From: Acidimicrobiales bacterium
GTDB lineage: Bacteria > Actinomycetota > Acidimicrobiia > Acidimicrobiales > Iamiaceae
Assembly (NCBI GenBank): GCA_035630295.1
Contig: DASQKY010000052.1
Location: 1 to 64,000 of the forward strand
Direction: 5' to 3'
DNA length: 64,000 bases
A model generated the notes under the pieces. That model was not told where the DNA came from. It searched no databases and saw only the letters and a program-made list of their open reading frames with translations. Position 1 is the first letter of the stretch, and each line of letters opens with the position of its first letter. The translations under genes were made by a program, and so were the position numbers. This document shows, one piece after another, positions 1-7,424 of this stretch.

Positions 1-834
1 TACGGCGACCTCGACGTCAGCGTGATCAAGGAGCTCCCGCCGCGGCGCGGGTCCGTCACGACCGTGTGGGCGCAGGGACCGATCGCCGAGGCGTCGGCGT
101 GGGCCCACGTGCTGGAGGAGGTCGAGCAGGGTCGGCAGGCGTACGTCGTCTGCCCCCGGATCTCCAGCACCGACAAGCCCGGGCCGGACAGTCCGACCTG
201 GCTGGATCCCGAGGCCGAGGACCTGCCGCCCGCCGCCGCCGTCGAAGAGGTGTTTGCGCGGCTGACCGCCGGACCGCTGGCGGGGTTGAAGGTCGAGATG
301 CTCCACGGTCAGCTGCCGGCCGAGGAGAAGGACGCTGTGATGGGCCGGTACGCGGCCGGGCAGACCGACGTGCTGGTGGCCACGACGGTGATCGAGGTCG
401 GCGTCGACGTCCCCAACGCGACCGTGATGGTGGTCCTCGACGCCGACCGCTTCGGCATCGCCCAGCTCCACCAGCTCCGGGGGCGGGTGGGGCGGGGGAG
501 CCACCGCTCGACCTGCTACCTGGTGGCCGCCGGCTCCACCGAGGAGGCCGAGGCCCGGCTGGAGGCCCTGGTCCGCACCACCGACGGCTTCGAGCTGGCC
601 GAGGTCGACCTGGACCTGCGGGGCGAGGGCACGCTCATGGGCGAGCGCCAGAAGGGGCGCAGCGACCTGAAGCTGGCCTCCCTGCGCCGCGACCGCGAGT
701 GGGTGGCCAAGGCCCGCGACGTGGCCATCGCCCTGGTCGACGGCGACCCCGACCTCTCGGCCCACCCCCTCCTGGCCGACGAGGTGGCCCTGTTCCTGGG
801 CGAGGACGAGCAGGACTTCCTCCTCAAGGGCTGA
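1..834 (+). CDS. recG: ATP-dependent DNA helicase RecG, C-terminal part
   Basis: The frame is open from the first base, so the 5' part lies outside the window. The visible 277 residues are the second helicase lobe and C-terminus of RecG, which regresses stalled forks and migrates Holliday junctions. Seen: helicase motif V around ATTVIEVGVDVPNA, motif VI QLRGRVGRG, and the RecG-type segment DLRGEGTLMGERQKG that corresponds to the family's DLRGPGD-GxRQSG region. The gene ends at TGA 832-834, three bases before the stop of the convergent zinc-ribbon gene. Adjacency to rsmD and coaD is the usual actinobacterial recG neighbourhood, here interrupted by two leftward genes. Confidence 0.95.
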   Translation, partial: YGDLDVSVIKELPPRRGSVTTVWAQGPIAEASAWAHVLEEVEQGRQAYVVCPRISSTDKPGPDSPTWLDPEAEDLPPAAAVEEVFARLTAGPLAGLKVEMLHGQLPAEEKDAVMGRYAAGQTDVLVATTVIEVGVDVPNATVMVVLDADRFGIAQLHQLRGRVGRGSHRSTCYLVAAGSTEEAEARLEALVRTTDGFELAEVDLDLRGEGTLMGERQKGRSDLKLASLRRDREWVAKARDVAIALVDGDPDLSAHPLLADEVALFLGEDEQDFLLKG

Positions 835-837
835 GGG

Positions 838-1023
838 CTACTCGTCGTCCTCGGCTCCGGGGACGACCAGGTCCCAGCGGTCGAGGCAGTCCTCGCAGCG
901 GTAGGCCACCACCTCGCCGGGCTCCCAGTCGCCCTCCTCGGGGGGGAAGGAGAGGCGGTGGGCCCGGCCGCCGCAGTCGATGCAGTCGATCACCTCGGGG
1001 ACCAGGGGGACGTCCTCGCTCAC
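838..1023 (-). CDS. Small zinc-ribbon protein (61 aa)
   Basis: A 61-residue acidic protein with two CxxC knuckles (C14-x2-C17 and C43-x2-C46), the pattern of a treble-clef or ribbon zinc site; the rest is rich in Glu, Asp and Trp. No enzyme motif is visible and the function is unknown. It starts at GTG 1023 and overlaps the stop of the upstream crotonase gene by GTGA (1020-1023), so the two are probably translated in a coupled way. An accessory role for the crotonase is inference from this coupling only. Confidence 0.7.
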   Translation of the reverse strand: MSEDVPLVPEVIDCIDCGGRAHRLSFPPEEGDWEPGEVVAYRCEDCLDRWDLVVPGAEDDE

Positions 1024-1784
1024 GCCCCGGCCCCCCGCTGGCCGGCCTCGGCCCGGCGGGCCTGGTTGGCCCCGAAGCGGGCCACGCCCTCGGCGAACCC
1101 CTCGGCGAAGATCACGTCCCGGCCGTGGCGGTCCTCGTTGGCCAGCCCCTCCTCCAGGCCCAGGCCCAGGCCCTCGTAGGCCGCGGCCCGGTCGTGGACC
1201 ACGCAGGCCCAGGGGGCCGAGGCGATGCCGGCGGCCAGGTCCAGCGCCGCGGCCAGGGCCTGCCCGTCGGGCACCAGGCGGGTGACGAACCCGGCCCGCT
1301 CGGCCTCGGCGGCCGGCACCTCCCGGCCGGTCAGCATCCAGTCCAGGGCCCGGCCCAGGCCCACGATGCGGGGCAGCCGGTAGGTGCCCCCGTCGACCAG
1401 GGGCACGCCCCAGCGCCGCTCCAGGCAGCCGAAGCGGGCGCTCTGCCCGGCCACTCGCAGGTCGCACCAGGCCGCCAGCTCGATCCCGCCGGCCACGCAC
1501 CAGCCCTCCACCGCGGCGACGACCGGCTTGGACAGCTGGAGCCGGGTGGGGCCCAGGGGCCCCGACGGCCGCAGGGCGGGCAGGTCCTTCAGGTCGGCGC
1601 CGGCGCAGAAGGCCCGCTCGTCACCGGTGAGCACCGCCACCCGCAGGTCCGGATCCTCGTCGAAGGCGATGAGCTCGTCGTGGAGGCGCTGGGCGGTGGC
1701 GCTGTCGATGGCGTTGCGGCGCTCCGGCCGCCCGATGCGGACGACGGTCACCCCGTCCGGGACCTCGGTGTCGGCGTCGCTCAT
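1020..1784 (-). CDS. Enoyl-CoA hydratase/isomerase family protein (crotonase)
   Basis: A 254-residue crotonase-fold protein, cytoplasmic, expected to act on an acyl-CoA thioester. The oxyanion-hole segment AFCAGADL (about 58-65) and the GWCVAGGIEL loop (94-103) are present. Both acid/base glutamates of true hydratases align: E102 in GGIEL and E122 in GCLERRWG, exactly 20 residues apart as in rat mitochondrial enoyl-CoA hydratase. That favours hydratase over the many crotonases lacking one Glu; the substrate is unknown. The ATG at 1784 lies 7 bases from a TAGGTT hexamer, so the mRNA is probably leaderless. It heads a two-gene unit with the zinc-ribbon gene. Confidence 0.88.
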   Translation of the reverse strand: MSDADTEVPDGVTVVRIGRPERRNAIDSATAQRLHDELIAFDEDPDLRVAVLTGDERAFCAGADLKDLPALRPSGPLGPTRLQLSKPVVAAVEGWCVAGGIELAAWCDLRVAGQSARFGCLERRWGVPLVDGGTYRLPRIVGLGRALDWMLTGREVPAAEAERAGFVTRLVPDGQALAAALDLAAGIASAPWACVVHDRAAAYEGLGLGLEEGLANEDRHGRDVIFAEGFAEGVARFGANQARRAEAGQRGAGA

Positions 1785-1791
1785 GGGCCCG

Positions 1792-1797
1792 AACCTA
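1792..1797 (-). promoter_or_regulatory. -10 element of crotonase gene (leaderless)
   Basis: TAGGTT on the minus strand, 7 bases before the ATG at 1784. Transcription should begin at or next to the start codon. It shares two bases with the divergent rsmD -10 element. Confidence 0.55.
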
Positions 1798-1801
1798 CGC
1801 T
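1796..1801 (+). promoter_or_regulatory. -10 element of rsmD (leaderless)
   Basis: TACGCT, 6 bases before the rsmD ATG at 1808. The whole divergent intergenic region is only 23 bases, so any -35 contact for rsmD lies inside the crotonase gene. Confidence 0.55.
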
Positions 1802-1807
1802 CCCGCC

Positions 1808-2371
1808 ATGCGCGTCATCGCCGGCTCGGCTCGGGGCCGCCGCCTGTCCGCCCCCGGGGGGACGGCCACCCGCCCCACCGCCGATCGGGTGCGCCAGGCC
1901 ACGTTCAACGCCCTCGACAGCCGGGGCGCGGTGGCCGGGGCGGTGGTGCTCGACGCCTTCGCCGGCAGCGGTGCCCTGGGCATCGAGGCCCTGTCCCGGG
2001 GGGCCGCGCGGTGCACCTTCGTCGAGCGCGACCGGTCGGCCCGCCGGGTGGTCGAGGCCAACCTGGCCGCCACCGGCGTGGACGGCCGGGCCCGTCTCGT
2101 GGACGGCGACGCCCTGGCCCACCTGGCCGCCACCGCCGAGCGGTTCGACCTGGTCCTCCTCGACCCGCCGCACGCCACCGACGCCTGGCCGGCGCTCCTC
2201 GACCTGGTGGCGGCCCGCCTGGACCGCGACGCGGTGGTGGTGGTGGAGTCCGACCGCCCGATCATCGGCGACGGCGGCCAGCTCGACGGCGGGTGGAGGG
2301 TCATCAGGGAGAAGCGCTACGGCGGTACGGTGGTGCAGATGCTCGTCCCCGGCCCCGGGCCCTCCTCGTGA
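1808..2371 (+). CDS. rsmD: 16S rRNA (guanine966-N2)-methyltransferase RsmD
   Basis: A 187-residue class I SAM methyltransferase that methylates G966 of 16S rRNA in the assembling 30S subunit. Seen: N-terminal MRVIAGSARGRRL typical of RsmD, SAM-binding motif I DAFAGSGALGIEAL, acidic loop FVERD, and catalytic motif DPPH (family D/N-PP-Y/F/H). Length matches the family. Its stop overlaps the coaD start by GTGA (2368-2371); rsmD-coaD is a widespread pair in bacteria. Confidence 0.94.
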   Translation: MRVIAGSARGRRLSAPGGTATRPTADRVRQATFNALDSRGAVAGAVVLDAFAGSGALGIEALSRGAARCTFVERDRSARRVVEANLAATGVDGRARLVDGDALAHLAATAERFDLVLLDPPHATDAWPALLDLVAARLDRDAVVVVESDRPIIGDGGQLDGGWRVIREKRYGGTVVQMLVPGPGPSS

Positions 2372-2847
2372 CCATCGTCTTGTACCCCGGGTCCTTCGAT
2401 CCCGTGCACAACGGCCACATCGAGATCATCGAGGTGGCGGCCGGCCTGTTCGACGAGGTGGTGGTGGCCGTCCTGCGCAACCCGCAGAAGGGCGAGCCCA
2501 TGTTCGACCTGGCCGAGCGGTCGGCCCTGCTGGAGGACTCGGTGGCCCACCTGGCCAACGTCCGGGTGGTGGGCTTCGCCAAGCTGGTGGTGGAGGTGGC
2601 GCAAGACGTGGACGCCGACTTCATCATGAAGGGGCTCCGGGCCGTGTCGGACTTCGAGTCCGAGATGCACCAGGCCCACATGAACCTGGCCATCTCCGGG
2701 GTCCACACCGTGTTCGTCCCCTCGGCCACCGCCCACTCCTTCGTCGCCTCCAAGCTGATCCGGGAGATCGCCCGCTTCGGCGGCGACGTCACGTCCATGG
2801 TGCCGGCCCCGGTGGCCAAGCGACTCGCAGAGAGGTTCGACCGATGA
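2368..2847 (+). CDS. coaD: Phosphopantetheine adenylyltransferase
   Basis: A 159-residue nucleotidyltransferase that adenylates 4'-phosphopantetheine to dephospho-CoA, the fourth step of CoA synthesis. Seen: the GSFDPVHNGH motif at residues 8-17 (T/HxGH superfamily signature), the KGLRAVSDFESEMHQA segment that binds the substrate, and the C-terminal SFVASKLIREIARFGGDV helix where the family usually has ISSSxVRE. Start is GTG 2368, fixed by GTGA overlap with rsmD; its stop overlaps the next ATG as ATGA (2844-2847). Confidence 0.95.
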   Translation: MTIVLYPGSFDPVHNGHIEIIEVAAGLFDEVVVAVLRNPQKGEPMFDLAERSALLEDSVAHLANVRVVGFAKLVVEVAQDVDADFIMKGLRAVSDFESEMHQAHMNLAISGVHTVFVPSATAHSFVASKLIREIARFGGDVTSMVPAPVAKRLAERFDR

Positions 2848-3557
2848 CGTTCCGCGACGACGTGCCCACCGCCGGCGAGGCCAGCGGCCAGCACCCGCAG
2901 GCCACCCCCCGCCGCTCCCGCGACCCCCTGGCCGGCCCCGAGGCCGACGCCCTCCTCAAGCGGGCCGCCGACGTCATCGCCTCGGGTCGGCCCATGCCCC
3001 TGTCGTCGTCGGTGATGATCAACCGGGACGAGGTGCTCGACCTGCTGGGCGAGGCCATCGACCGCCTCCCCGACGAGCTGCGCCAGGCCCGCTGGCTGCT
3101 CAAGGAGCGCGACGACTTCCTGGCCCGGGTGCAGAGCGAGGGCGACGAGATCCTCGACCAGGCCAGCGCCAAGGCCGAGTCCATGGTCCAGCGCACCGAG
3201 GTGGTCAAGGCGGCCGAGCAGCGGGCCCGGCGCATGGTGGAGGCGGCCGAGGACGAGGCCCGCCGCCTCCGCCACGAGTGCGAGGACTTCTGCGACCAGC
3301 GCCTGGCCCAGTTCGAGATCGTGCTGGAGCGGACCATGAAGATGGTCCACGCCGGCCGCGAGAAGCTCAACGCCACCCCCATGGCCGCCCCCGAGGCCGA
3401 GGTCGAGGCCGGGGCCGCCGACGAGCCGATCAGCGAGCAGGTCCCGGTGGCCCCGGCCGCGGTGCCGCCCGGCGGCTTCGGCCGGCCCCAGGAGGCGCCG
3501 GCCCCCGCCCCGGTCGAGGAGGGCCAGGCCGGCTTCTTCGACCAGGACGAGACCTGA
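2844..3557 (+). CDS. SepIVA-like coiled-coil septum protein
   Basis: A 237-residue protein with a long charged coiled coil (about residues 60-170) and a Pro/Ala-rich C-terminal tail. Two blocks resemble mycobacterial SepIVA (Rv2927c), a DivIVA-domain septation factor: RDEVLDLLGEAIDRLPDELRQ and, after the coil, EARRLRHECEDFCDQRLAQFE. The central coil is much shorter than in mycobacteria. Position supports the call: SepIVA also lies beside the DUF177 and rnc genes in Mycobacterium. ATG 2844 is set by the ATGA overlap with coaD. Function in cell-envelope growth or septation is inferred from the family; a generic coiled-coil protein is the alternative. Confidence 0.65.
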   Translation: MTFRDDVPTAGEASGQHPQATPRRSRDPLAGPEADALLKRAADVIASGRPMPLSSSVMINRDEVLDLLGEAIDRLPDELRQARWLLKERDDFLARVQSEGDEILDQASAKAESMVQRTEVVKAAEQRARRMVEAAEDEARRLRHECEDFCDQRLAQFEIVLERTMKMVHAGREKLNATPMAAPEAEVEAGAADEPISEQVPVAPAAVPPGGFGRPQEAPAPAPVEEGQAGFFDQDET

Positions 3558-3582
3558 GCGGCCGGGCCCGGGTCGTGGCGGC

Positions 3583-4134
3583 GTGAGCCGGGTGCGCACC
3601 GTCGAGCACGTCGCCGACCTGCGACGGCGGCCCGGCGCGCCCCGCCCGGTGGGCCGGGCCGTGCCCGCCGCGGCCCTGGGCGACCTGGCCACCACCACCT
3701 CCCTGGTGCCCGCCGGCTCCGATGTCGAGCTGGACGCCGTGGCCGAGGCCACCGGGGCCGACATCGTGGTCACCGGCACCCTCTCCTTCGACTGGGAGGG
3801 CGAGTGCCGGCGCTGCCTGCGGCCCGTGGCCGGCCGGGTCGAGGCCGACCTGCGCGAGGTCTTCACGCCCCAGCCGGTCGAGGGCGAGACGTGGCCGGTC
3901 GAGGGTGACACGATCGACCTGGGGCCGGTGCTGCGGGAGGCGGTCCTGCTGGCCCTGCCCCTGGTGCCGCTGTGCTCCGACGACTGCGCCGGCCCCGACC
4001 CGGAGCGCTTCCCGGCCGTGGTCGAGGGCGACGGCCCGCGGGACGAGCCGCCGGGCGACCCGCGGTGGTCCGCCCTGGACCAGCTCCGGTTCGACCGACC
4101 GCCGACTTCGCCCGGGGACTCCGGCGACCGCTAG
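3583..4134 (+). CDS. DUF177 (YceD) family protein
   Basis: A 183-residue DUF177/YceD protein, the family encoded immediately before rpmF in most bacteria and linked to 23S rRNA/large-subunit assembly. Seen: GECRRCLRPV (paired Cys around residue 70), a second Cys pair in LCSDDCAG, and the conserved C-terminal DPRWSALDQLRF. GTG 3583 is the best start, 25 bases after the previous stop. The stop TAG at 4132-4134 is part of a TAGCAT hexamer likely to serve rpmF. Confidence 0.88.
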   Translation: MSRVRTVEHVADLRRRPGAPRPVGRAVPAAALGDLATTTSLVPAGSDVELDAVAEATGADIVVTGTLSFDWEGECRRCLRPVAGRVEADLREVFTPQPVEGETWPVEGDTIDLGPVLREAVLLALPLVPLCSDDCAGPDPERFPAVVEGDGPRDEPPGDPRWSALDQLRFDRPPTSPGDSGDR

Positions 4135-4137
4135 CAT
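4132..4137 (+). promoter_or_regulatory. -10 element upstream of rpmF-plsX
   Basis: TAGCAT overlapping the DUF177 stop codon; predicts a start near 4144 and a leader of about 57 bases before the rpmF ATG. No good -35 hexamer was found. Confidence 0.4.
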
Positions 4138-4200
4138 CGCCTCTCCGTGCCCGGGCACTCTGCCGGGATCCCTCACCGCTGAGCACCAGGAACGACTGCG

Positions 4201-4380
4201 ATGGCCGTCCCCAAGAAGAAGACCTCCAAGGCCAAGAGCCGCAGCCGCCGGGCCGGGGCGTGGCGCCTCGACGCCCCGAGCCGCAGCTCGTGCCCGCGCT
4301 GCGCCGCGGTGAAGCTGCCCCACCGGGTGTGCGGCACCTGTGGCTGGTACAAGGGCCGCCAGGCCCTCGACGTCGACTGA
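4201..4380 (+). CDS. rpmF: Large ribosomal subunit protein bL32
   Basis: A 59-residue basic protein starting MAVPKKKTSKAKSRSRR, the bL32 signature, followed by two CxxC pairs (CPRC and CGTC) that form the zinc site of the C+ form of bL32. Ends GWYKGRQALDVD. Position between DUF177 and plsX is the standard rpmF context. A weak AGGA lies about 9 bases before the ATG. Confidence 0.96.
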   Translation: MAVPKKKTSKAKSRSRRAGAWRLDAPSRSSCPRCAAVKLPHRVCGTCGWYKGRQALDVD

Positions 4381-4411
4381 GCGCCCGCCCGCCGGCCGGG
4401 TCGAGCCCTCG

Positions 4412-5416
4412 ATGACCCTCCCCGCCCCCATCGCGGTCGACGCCATGGGCGGCGACCGGGCTCCTGACGAGATCGTGGCCGGGGCCGAGCAGGCCGCGGC
4501 CGAGCTGGGGCTGCCCGTCGTCCTGGTCGGCGACCCCGAGCGCCTGGCCGGCACCTCCCTGGAGGTGGTGGCCGCCTCCGAGGTCATCGCCATGGACGAG
4601 GACCCGGGCAAGGGCGTGCGCCGCAAGAAGGACTCGTCCCTCGTCCGGGCGGCCGAGGCCGTGCGCGACGGCCGGGCCTCGGCCATGGTCAGCGCCGGCA
4701 ACACCGGCGCCACCTGGGGTGCCGCCCTGCTCCGCATGGGCCGCACCCGAGGTGTGTCCCGCCCGGCCATCGCCACCCCGCTGCCCCGCCCCGGCCACGA
4801 CACCCCCCTGGTGCTCCTCGACGCCGGGGCCAACGCCGACTGCCAGGCCGAGTGGCTGGTGCAGTTCGCCCGCATGGGCGCGGTGTTCGCCCGGGACCGC
4901 TTCGGCACCGCCACCCCCCGGGTGGGGCTGCTCTCCATCGGCGAGGAGCCGAGCAAGGGCGACGCCCTGCGCAAGGAGGCCCACGCGCTGCTGGCCGACG
5001 GGGCCTGGCAGGAGGCCTGCGGCGCCACCTTCGCCGGCAACGTGGAGGGCCGCGACCTCATGACCCCCGGGGTGGACGTGGTGGTGACCGACGGCTTCAC
5101 CGGCAACGTGGCCCTGAAGTCCCTGGAGGGGGCCATGCGCGCCCTGGTGGGGGCCATCCTGGGCGCCTTCGACACCGACGACGCGACCCGGGCCGCCGCC
5201 GAGGTGCTGATGCCGGCCCTGCTGCCCCTCTACGGCCAGCTCGACCCCGACGCCACCGGCGGGGCGGTGCTGCTGGGGGTGGACGGCGTCTGCGTCATCA
5301 GCCACGGCTCCTCGTCGGCCACCGCCATCGTGAACGCCTGCCGGGTGGCGGCCGAGGCCGTCCGCTCCGACCTGGTCGGCGCCATCGCCGCCGCGGTGGG
5401 GACCGGCCCTTCCTGA
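4412..5416 (+). CDS. plsX: Phosphate acyltransferase PlsX
   Basis: A 334-residue enzyme converting acyl-ACP and phosphate to acyl-phosphate, the first committed substrate for the PlsX/Y route of membrane phospholipid synthesis; peripheral on the membrane. Seen: N-terminal IAVDAMGGDRAPDEIVAGA, the SAGNTGA motif near residue 94, VVTDGFTGNVALKSLEG, and C-terminal HGSSSATAIVNA. ATG 4412 puts MTLPAPIAVDAMGGD at the usual place, 31 bases after rpmF. A 19-base dyad begins at its stop codon. Confidence 0.95.
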   Translation: MTLPAPIAVDAMGGDRAPDEIVAGAEQAAAELGLPVVLVGDPERLAGTSLEVVAASEVIAMDEDPGKGVRRKKDSSLVRAAEAVRDGRASAMVSAGNTGATWGAALLRMGRTRGVSRPAIATPLPRPGHDTPLVLLDAGANADCQAEWLVQFARMGAVFARDRFGTATPRVGLLSIGEEPSKGDALRKEAHALLADGAWQEACGATFAGNVEGRDLMTPGVDVVVTDGFTGNVALKSLEGAMRALVGAILGAFDTDDATRAAAEVLMPALLPLYGQLDPDATGGAVLLGVDGVCVISHGSSSATAIVNACRVAAEAVRSDLVGAIAAAVGTGPS

Positions 5417-5433
5417 ACGGAGGGCCTCCGTTC
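5415..5433. promoter_or_regulatory. 19-bp dyad between plsX and acpP
   Basis: GAACGGAGG-G-CCTCCGTTC: perfect 9-base arms around one base, overlapping the plsX TGA. No U-tract follows, and a TATGGT hexamer for acpP lies 27 bases downstream, so an operator is as likely as a terminator. Confidence 0.5.
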
Positions 5434-5459
5434 ACAAGCGCACAAAGTTGGGTGTCGAC

Positions 5460-5465
5460 TATGGT
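5460..5465 (+). promoter_or_regulatory. -10 element of acpP-rnc-mutM-smc
   Basis: TATGGT, giving a predicted leader of about 26 bases that carries the AGGAG ahead of the acpP TTG start. Confidence 0.4.
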
Positions 5466-5497
5466 CGGAGGGTTCGCCGAGCCATCCAGGAGCTGCG

Positions 5498-5803
5498 TTG
5501 CCCGCCGAGACCCACACCCAGCAGGGCCCCATGAGCCGCCAGGAGGTGTTCGAGCTCATCCGCGACCGCCTGGTCGACATCCTCGAGATCGACGCCTCCG
5601 AGGTCCACGAGGGCGATTCCTTCGCCGATGACCTGGAAGCGGACTCCCTGGCCCTCATCGAGCTGGTCGAGGCCCTGGAGGAGGAGATCGGCGAGCGGAC
5701 CGTGGGGTTCCGCATCGAGGACGAGGACCTCGAGGACCTGAAGACGGTCCGCGACGCCGTCGACTACGTGCACGCCCGCGTCAGCGGCGACGTCGCGTCC
5801 TGA
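5498..5803 (+). CDS. acpP: Acyl carrier protein
   Basis: A 101-residue acidic carrier protein for fatty-acid synthesis. The phosphopantetheine site is the Ser in ADDLEADSLALIEL (S50 counting from the TTG start). TTG 5498 is preferred because AGGAG lies 5 bases upstream; the internal ATG 5531 (MSRQEVFEL) would give a more typical 90-residue ACP but has only a weak upstream purine run. Lies between plsX and rnc as in many bacteria, and its stop overlaps the probable CTG start of rnc. Confidence 0.92.
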   Translation: MPAETHTQQGPMSRQEVFELIRDRLVDILEIDASEVHEGDSFADDLEADSLALIELVEALEEEIGERTVGFRIEDEDLEDLKTVRDAVDYVHARVSGDVAS

Positions 5804-6576
5804 CCGAGCCCCCGACCTCCCTGTCGCCGTCCCTGGTCGACCGCATAGGCCACCGCTTCGCCGACCCCGGCCTGCTCGAGGTGGCCATGTGCCACCGGTC
5901 GTGGTGCGCCGAGAACCCCGGCGGCACGTCCAACGAGCGCCTGGAGTTCCTGGGCGACGCCGTGCTGGGCGCGGTGGTGGCCGAGGAGCTGTACCGCTGC
6001 TACCCCGACGCCGACGAGGGGTGGTTGTCCCGGGCCCGGGCCACGGTGGTGCGGGCCAGCACCCTGGCCGACACGGCCGAGGAGCTGGGCCTGGGGGCCG
6101 AGGTCCGGCTGGGCAAGGGCGAGGAGGCCACCGGCGGCCGAGAGAAGCCGTCCATCCTGGCCGACGCCCTGGAGGCGGTGATCGGGGCCGTGCACCTCGA
6201 CGCCGGCCGGGACGCCTCCCGGACCGTCATCCTCCACCTGCTGGGCCACCGCCTGGGCGTCGCCTCCGGCGAGCCCGGCCACCTCGACGACAAGAGCCGC
6301 CTCCAGGAGTACGCCAGCCGGGTGCTGCGCCAGCCGGTGGGCTACCAGGTCACCGACAGCGGCCCCGAGCACGACAAGACCTTCGTGGCCACCGTCCGCC
6401 TCGACGGCCAGGCGTGGGGCTCCGGCTCCGGGCGGTCCAAGAAGCAGGCCGAGCAGCGGGCCGCCCGCCAGGCCTACGAGGTCCTGGCCGCCGCCCACGG
6501 CGACGACGCCGCACCCCCCGAGACCCCCCCGGCCGACACGCTGTCCGCCCCGACCCACGAGACCGAGAATGCCTGA
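5800..6576 (+). CDS. rnc: Ribonuclease III (probable CTG start)
   Basis: Double-strand-specific endoribonuclease processing rRNA and other structured RNAs. Seen: signature NERLEFLGDAV (45-55 from the CTG), the second acidic cluster in ILADALEAVIGAV, and a C-terminal dsRNA-binding domain from DDKSRLQEYASRV to KKQAEQRAARQAYEVL. The first ATG/GTG in frame is GTG 5881, which would delete the conserved first helix (LVDRIGHRFADPGLLEVAM). CTG 5800 restores it and forms a CTGA overlap with the acpP stop, matching the NTGA overlaps elsewhere in the window. CTG 5821 is a weaker alternative. Confidence 0.9.
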   Translation: MTEPPTSLSPSLVDRIGHRFADPGLLEVAMCHRSWCAENPGGTSNERLEFLGDAVLGAVVAEELYRCYPDADEGWLSRARATVVRASTLADTAEELGLGAEVRLGKGEEATGGREKPSILADALEAVIGAVHLDAGRDASRTVILHLLGHRLGVASGEPGHLDDKSRLQEYASRVLRQPVGYQVTDSGPEHDKTFVATVRLDGQAWGSGSGRSKKQAEQRAARQAYEVLAAAHGDDAAPPETPPADTLSAPTHETENA

Positions 6577-7402
6577 GCTGCCCGAGATGGAGACCCTGCG
6601 CCGCGACCTCGACCGGGAGGTGGGGGGCAAGCGCGTCAAGGCGGTCGAGGTGCTGGGCCGCACCGCGGTGAAGCGCATCACCAAGAAGCAGCTGGCCGAG
6701 CGGCTCGACGGGGTGAAGATCACCGGCGCCGACCGGCGGGGCCTGTTCCTGACCCTCAAGCTGGACAGCGCCGAGCTGCTGGTCCTCGACCTGCGGGACG
6801 GGGGGAACCTGCGGCGCACCACGCCCAAGGAGGAGGTGCAGAAGGGGACGCAGGTCATCATCTCCTTCACCCAGGGCGGCCAGCTGCGCATGGTCGACCC
6901 CGACGGGGTCATGGCGACCTGGGTGGCCACCCCCGACGAGCTCCTGGAGCAGGAGCCGGTGCTGACCGAGCTGGGCCTCGACCCGGTCGACGAGCCCATC
7001 TCCTGGACCACGTTCGGGCACCTGCTGCTCAGCCGGGCCCAGCCCATCAAGACCGTCCTCACCGACCAGACCGCGGTGGTGGGCATCGGCGCCGTGTACT
7101 CCGACGAGATCGCCTGGCAGGCCGGGCTGCGCCACGACCGCGAGTCGCACCTGCTGACCTCCCAGGAGATGCGCCGCCTGTACCGGGCCCTGGTCGAGAC
7201 CCTCCACGACGCCACCAAGCACCGGGGCACCACCCTGCCCCCCGGCGGCTACCACGACCTGTCCGGCAAGCCCGGTGGCTACCAGTCCATGCTCCAGGTC
7301 TACGGTCGGGCCGGCGAGGCCTGCGCCCGCTGCCGGGGCACCGTCACCAAGGTGCGCTACGCCAAGTCCACCCTCTTCATGTGCCCGGACTGCCAGGTCT
7401 GA
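6569..7402 (+). CDS. mutM: Divergent Fpg/Nei-family DNA glycosylase (MutM-like)
   Basis: A 277-residue member of the formamidopyrimidine-DNA glycosylase family in the normal mutM position before smc. Kept: N-terminal PELPE (catalytic Pro and Glu) and the C-terminal zinc finger (C252, C255, C272, C275). Changed relative to E. coli MutM: the catalytic Lys57 position reads RRGLFL (Leu), HLGMSG reads DLRDGG, the DPRRFG loop reads DPDGVMA, GxGNIY reads GIGAVY, and the finger GRST reads AKST. Family membership is sure, 8-oxoguanine activity is not. ATG 6569 overlaps rnc by 8 bases. Confidence 0.82.
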   Translation: MPELPEMETLRRDLDREVGGKRVKAVEVLGRTAVKRITKKQLAERLDGVKITGADRRGLFLTLKLDSAELLVLDLRDGGNLRRTTPKEEVQKGTQVIISFTQGGQLRMVDPDGVMATWVATPDELLEQEPVLTELGLDPVDEPISWTTFGHLLLSRAQPIKTVLTDQTAVVGIGAVYSDEIAWQAGLRHDRESHLLTSQEMRRLYRALVETLHDATKHRGTTLPPGGYHDLSGKPGGYQSMLQVYGRAGEACARCRGTVTKVRYAKSTLFMCPDCQV

Positions 7403-7424
7403 CGGCCCGCCCCGAGGAGCGATC

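Noticed and set aside
66-3557. Very long open frame crossing recG, rsmD and coaD in another phase
   Set aside because: Only its last part (from ATG 2844) is a gene; the rest reads as Arg/Pro/Gly-rich sequence, a by-product of GC-rich codons, and overlaps well-identified genes.
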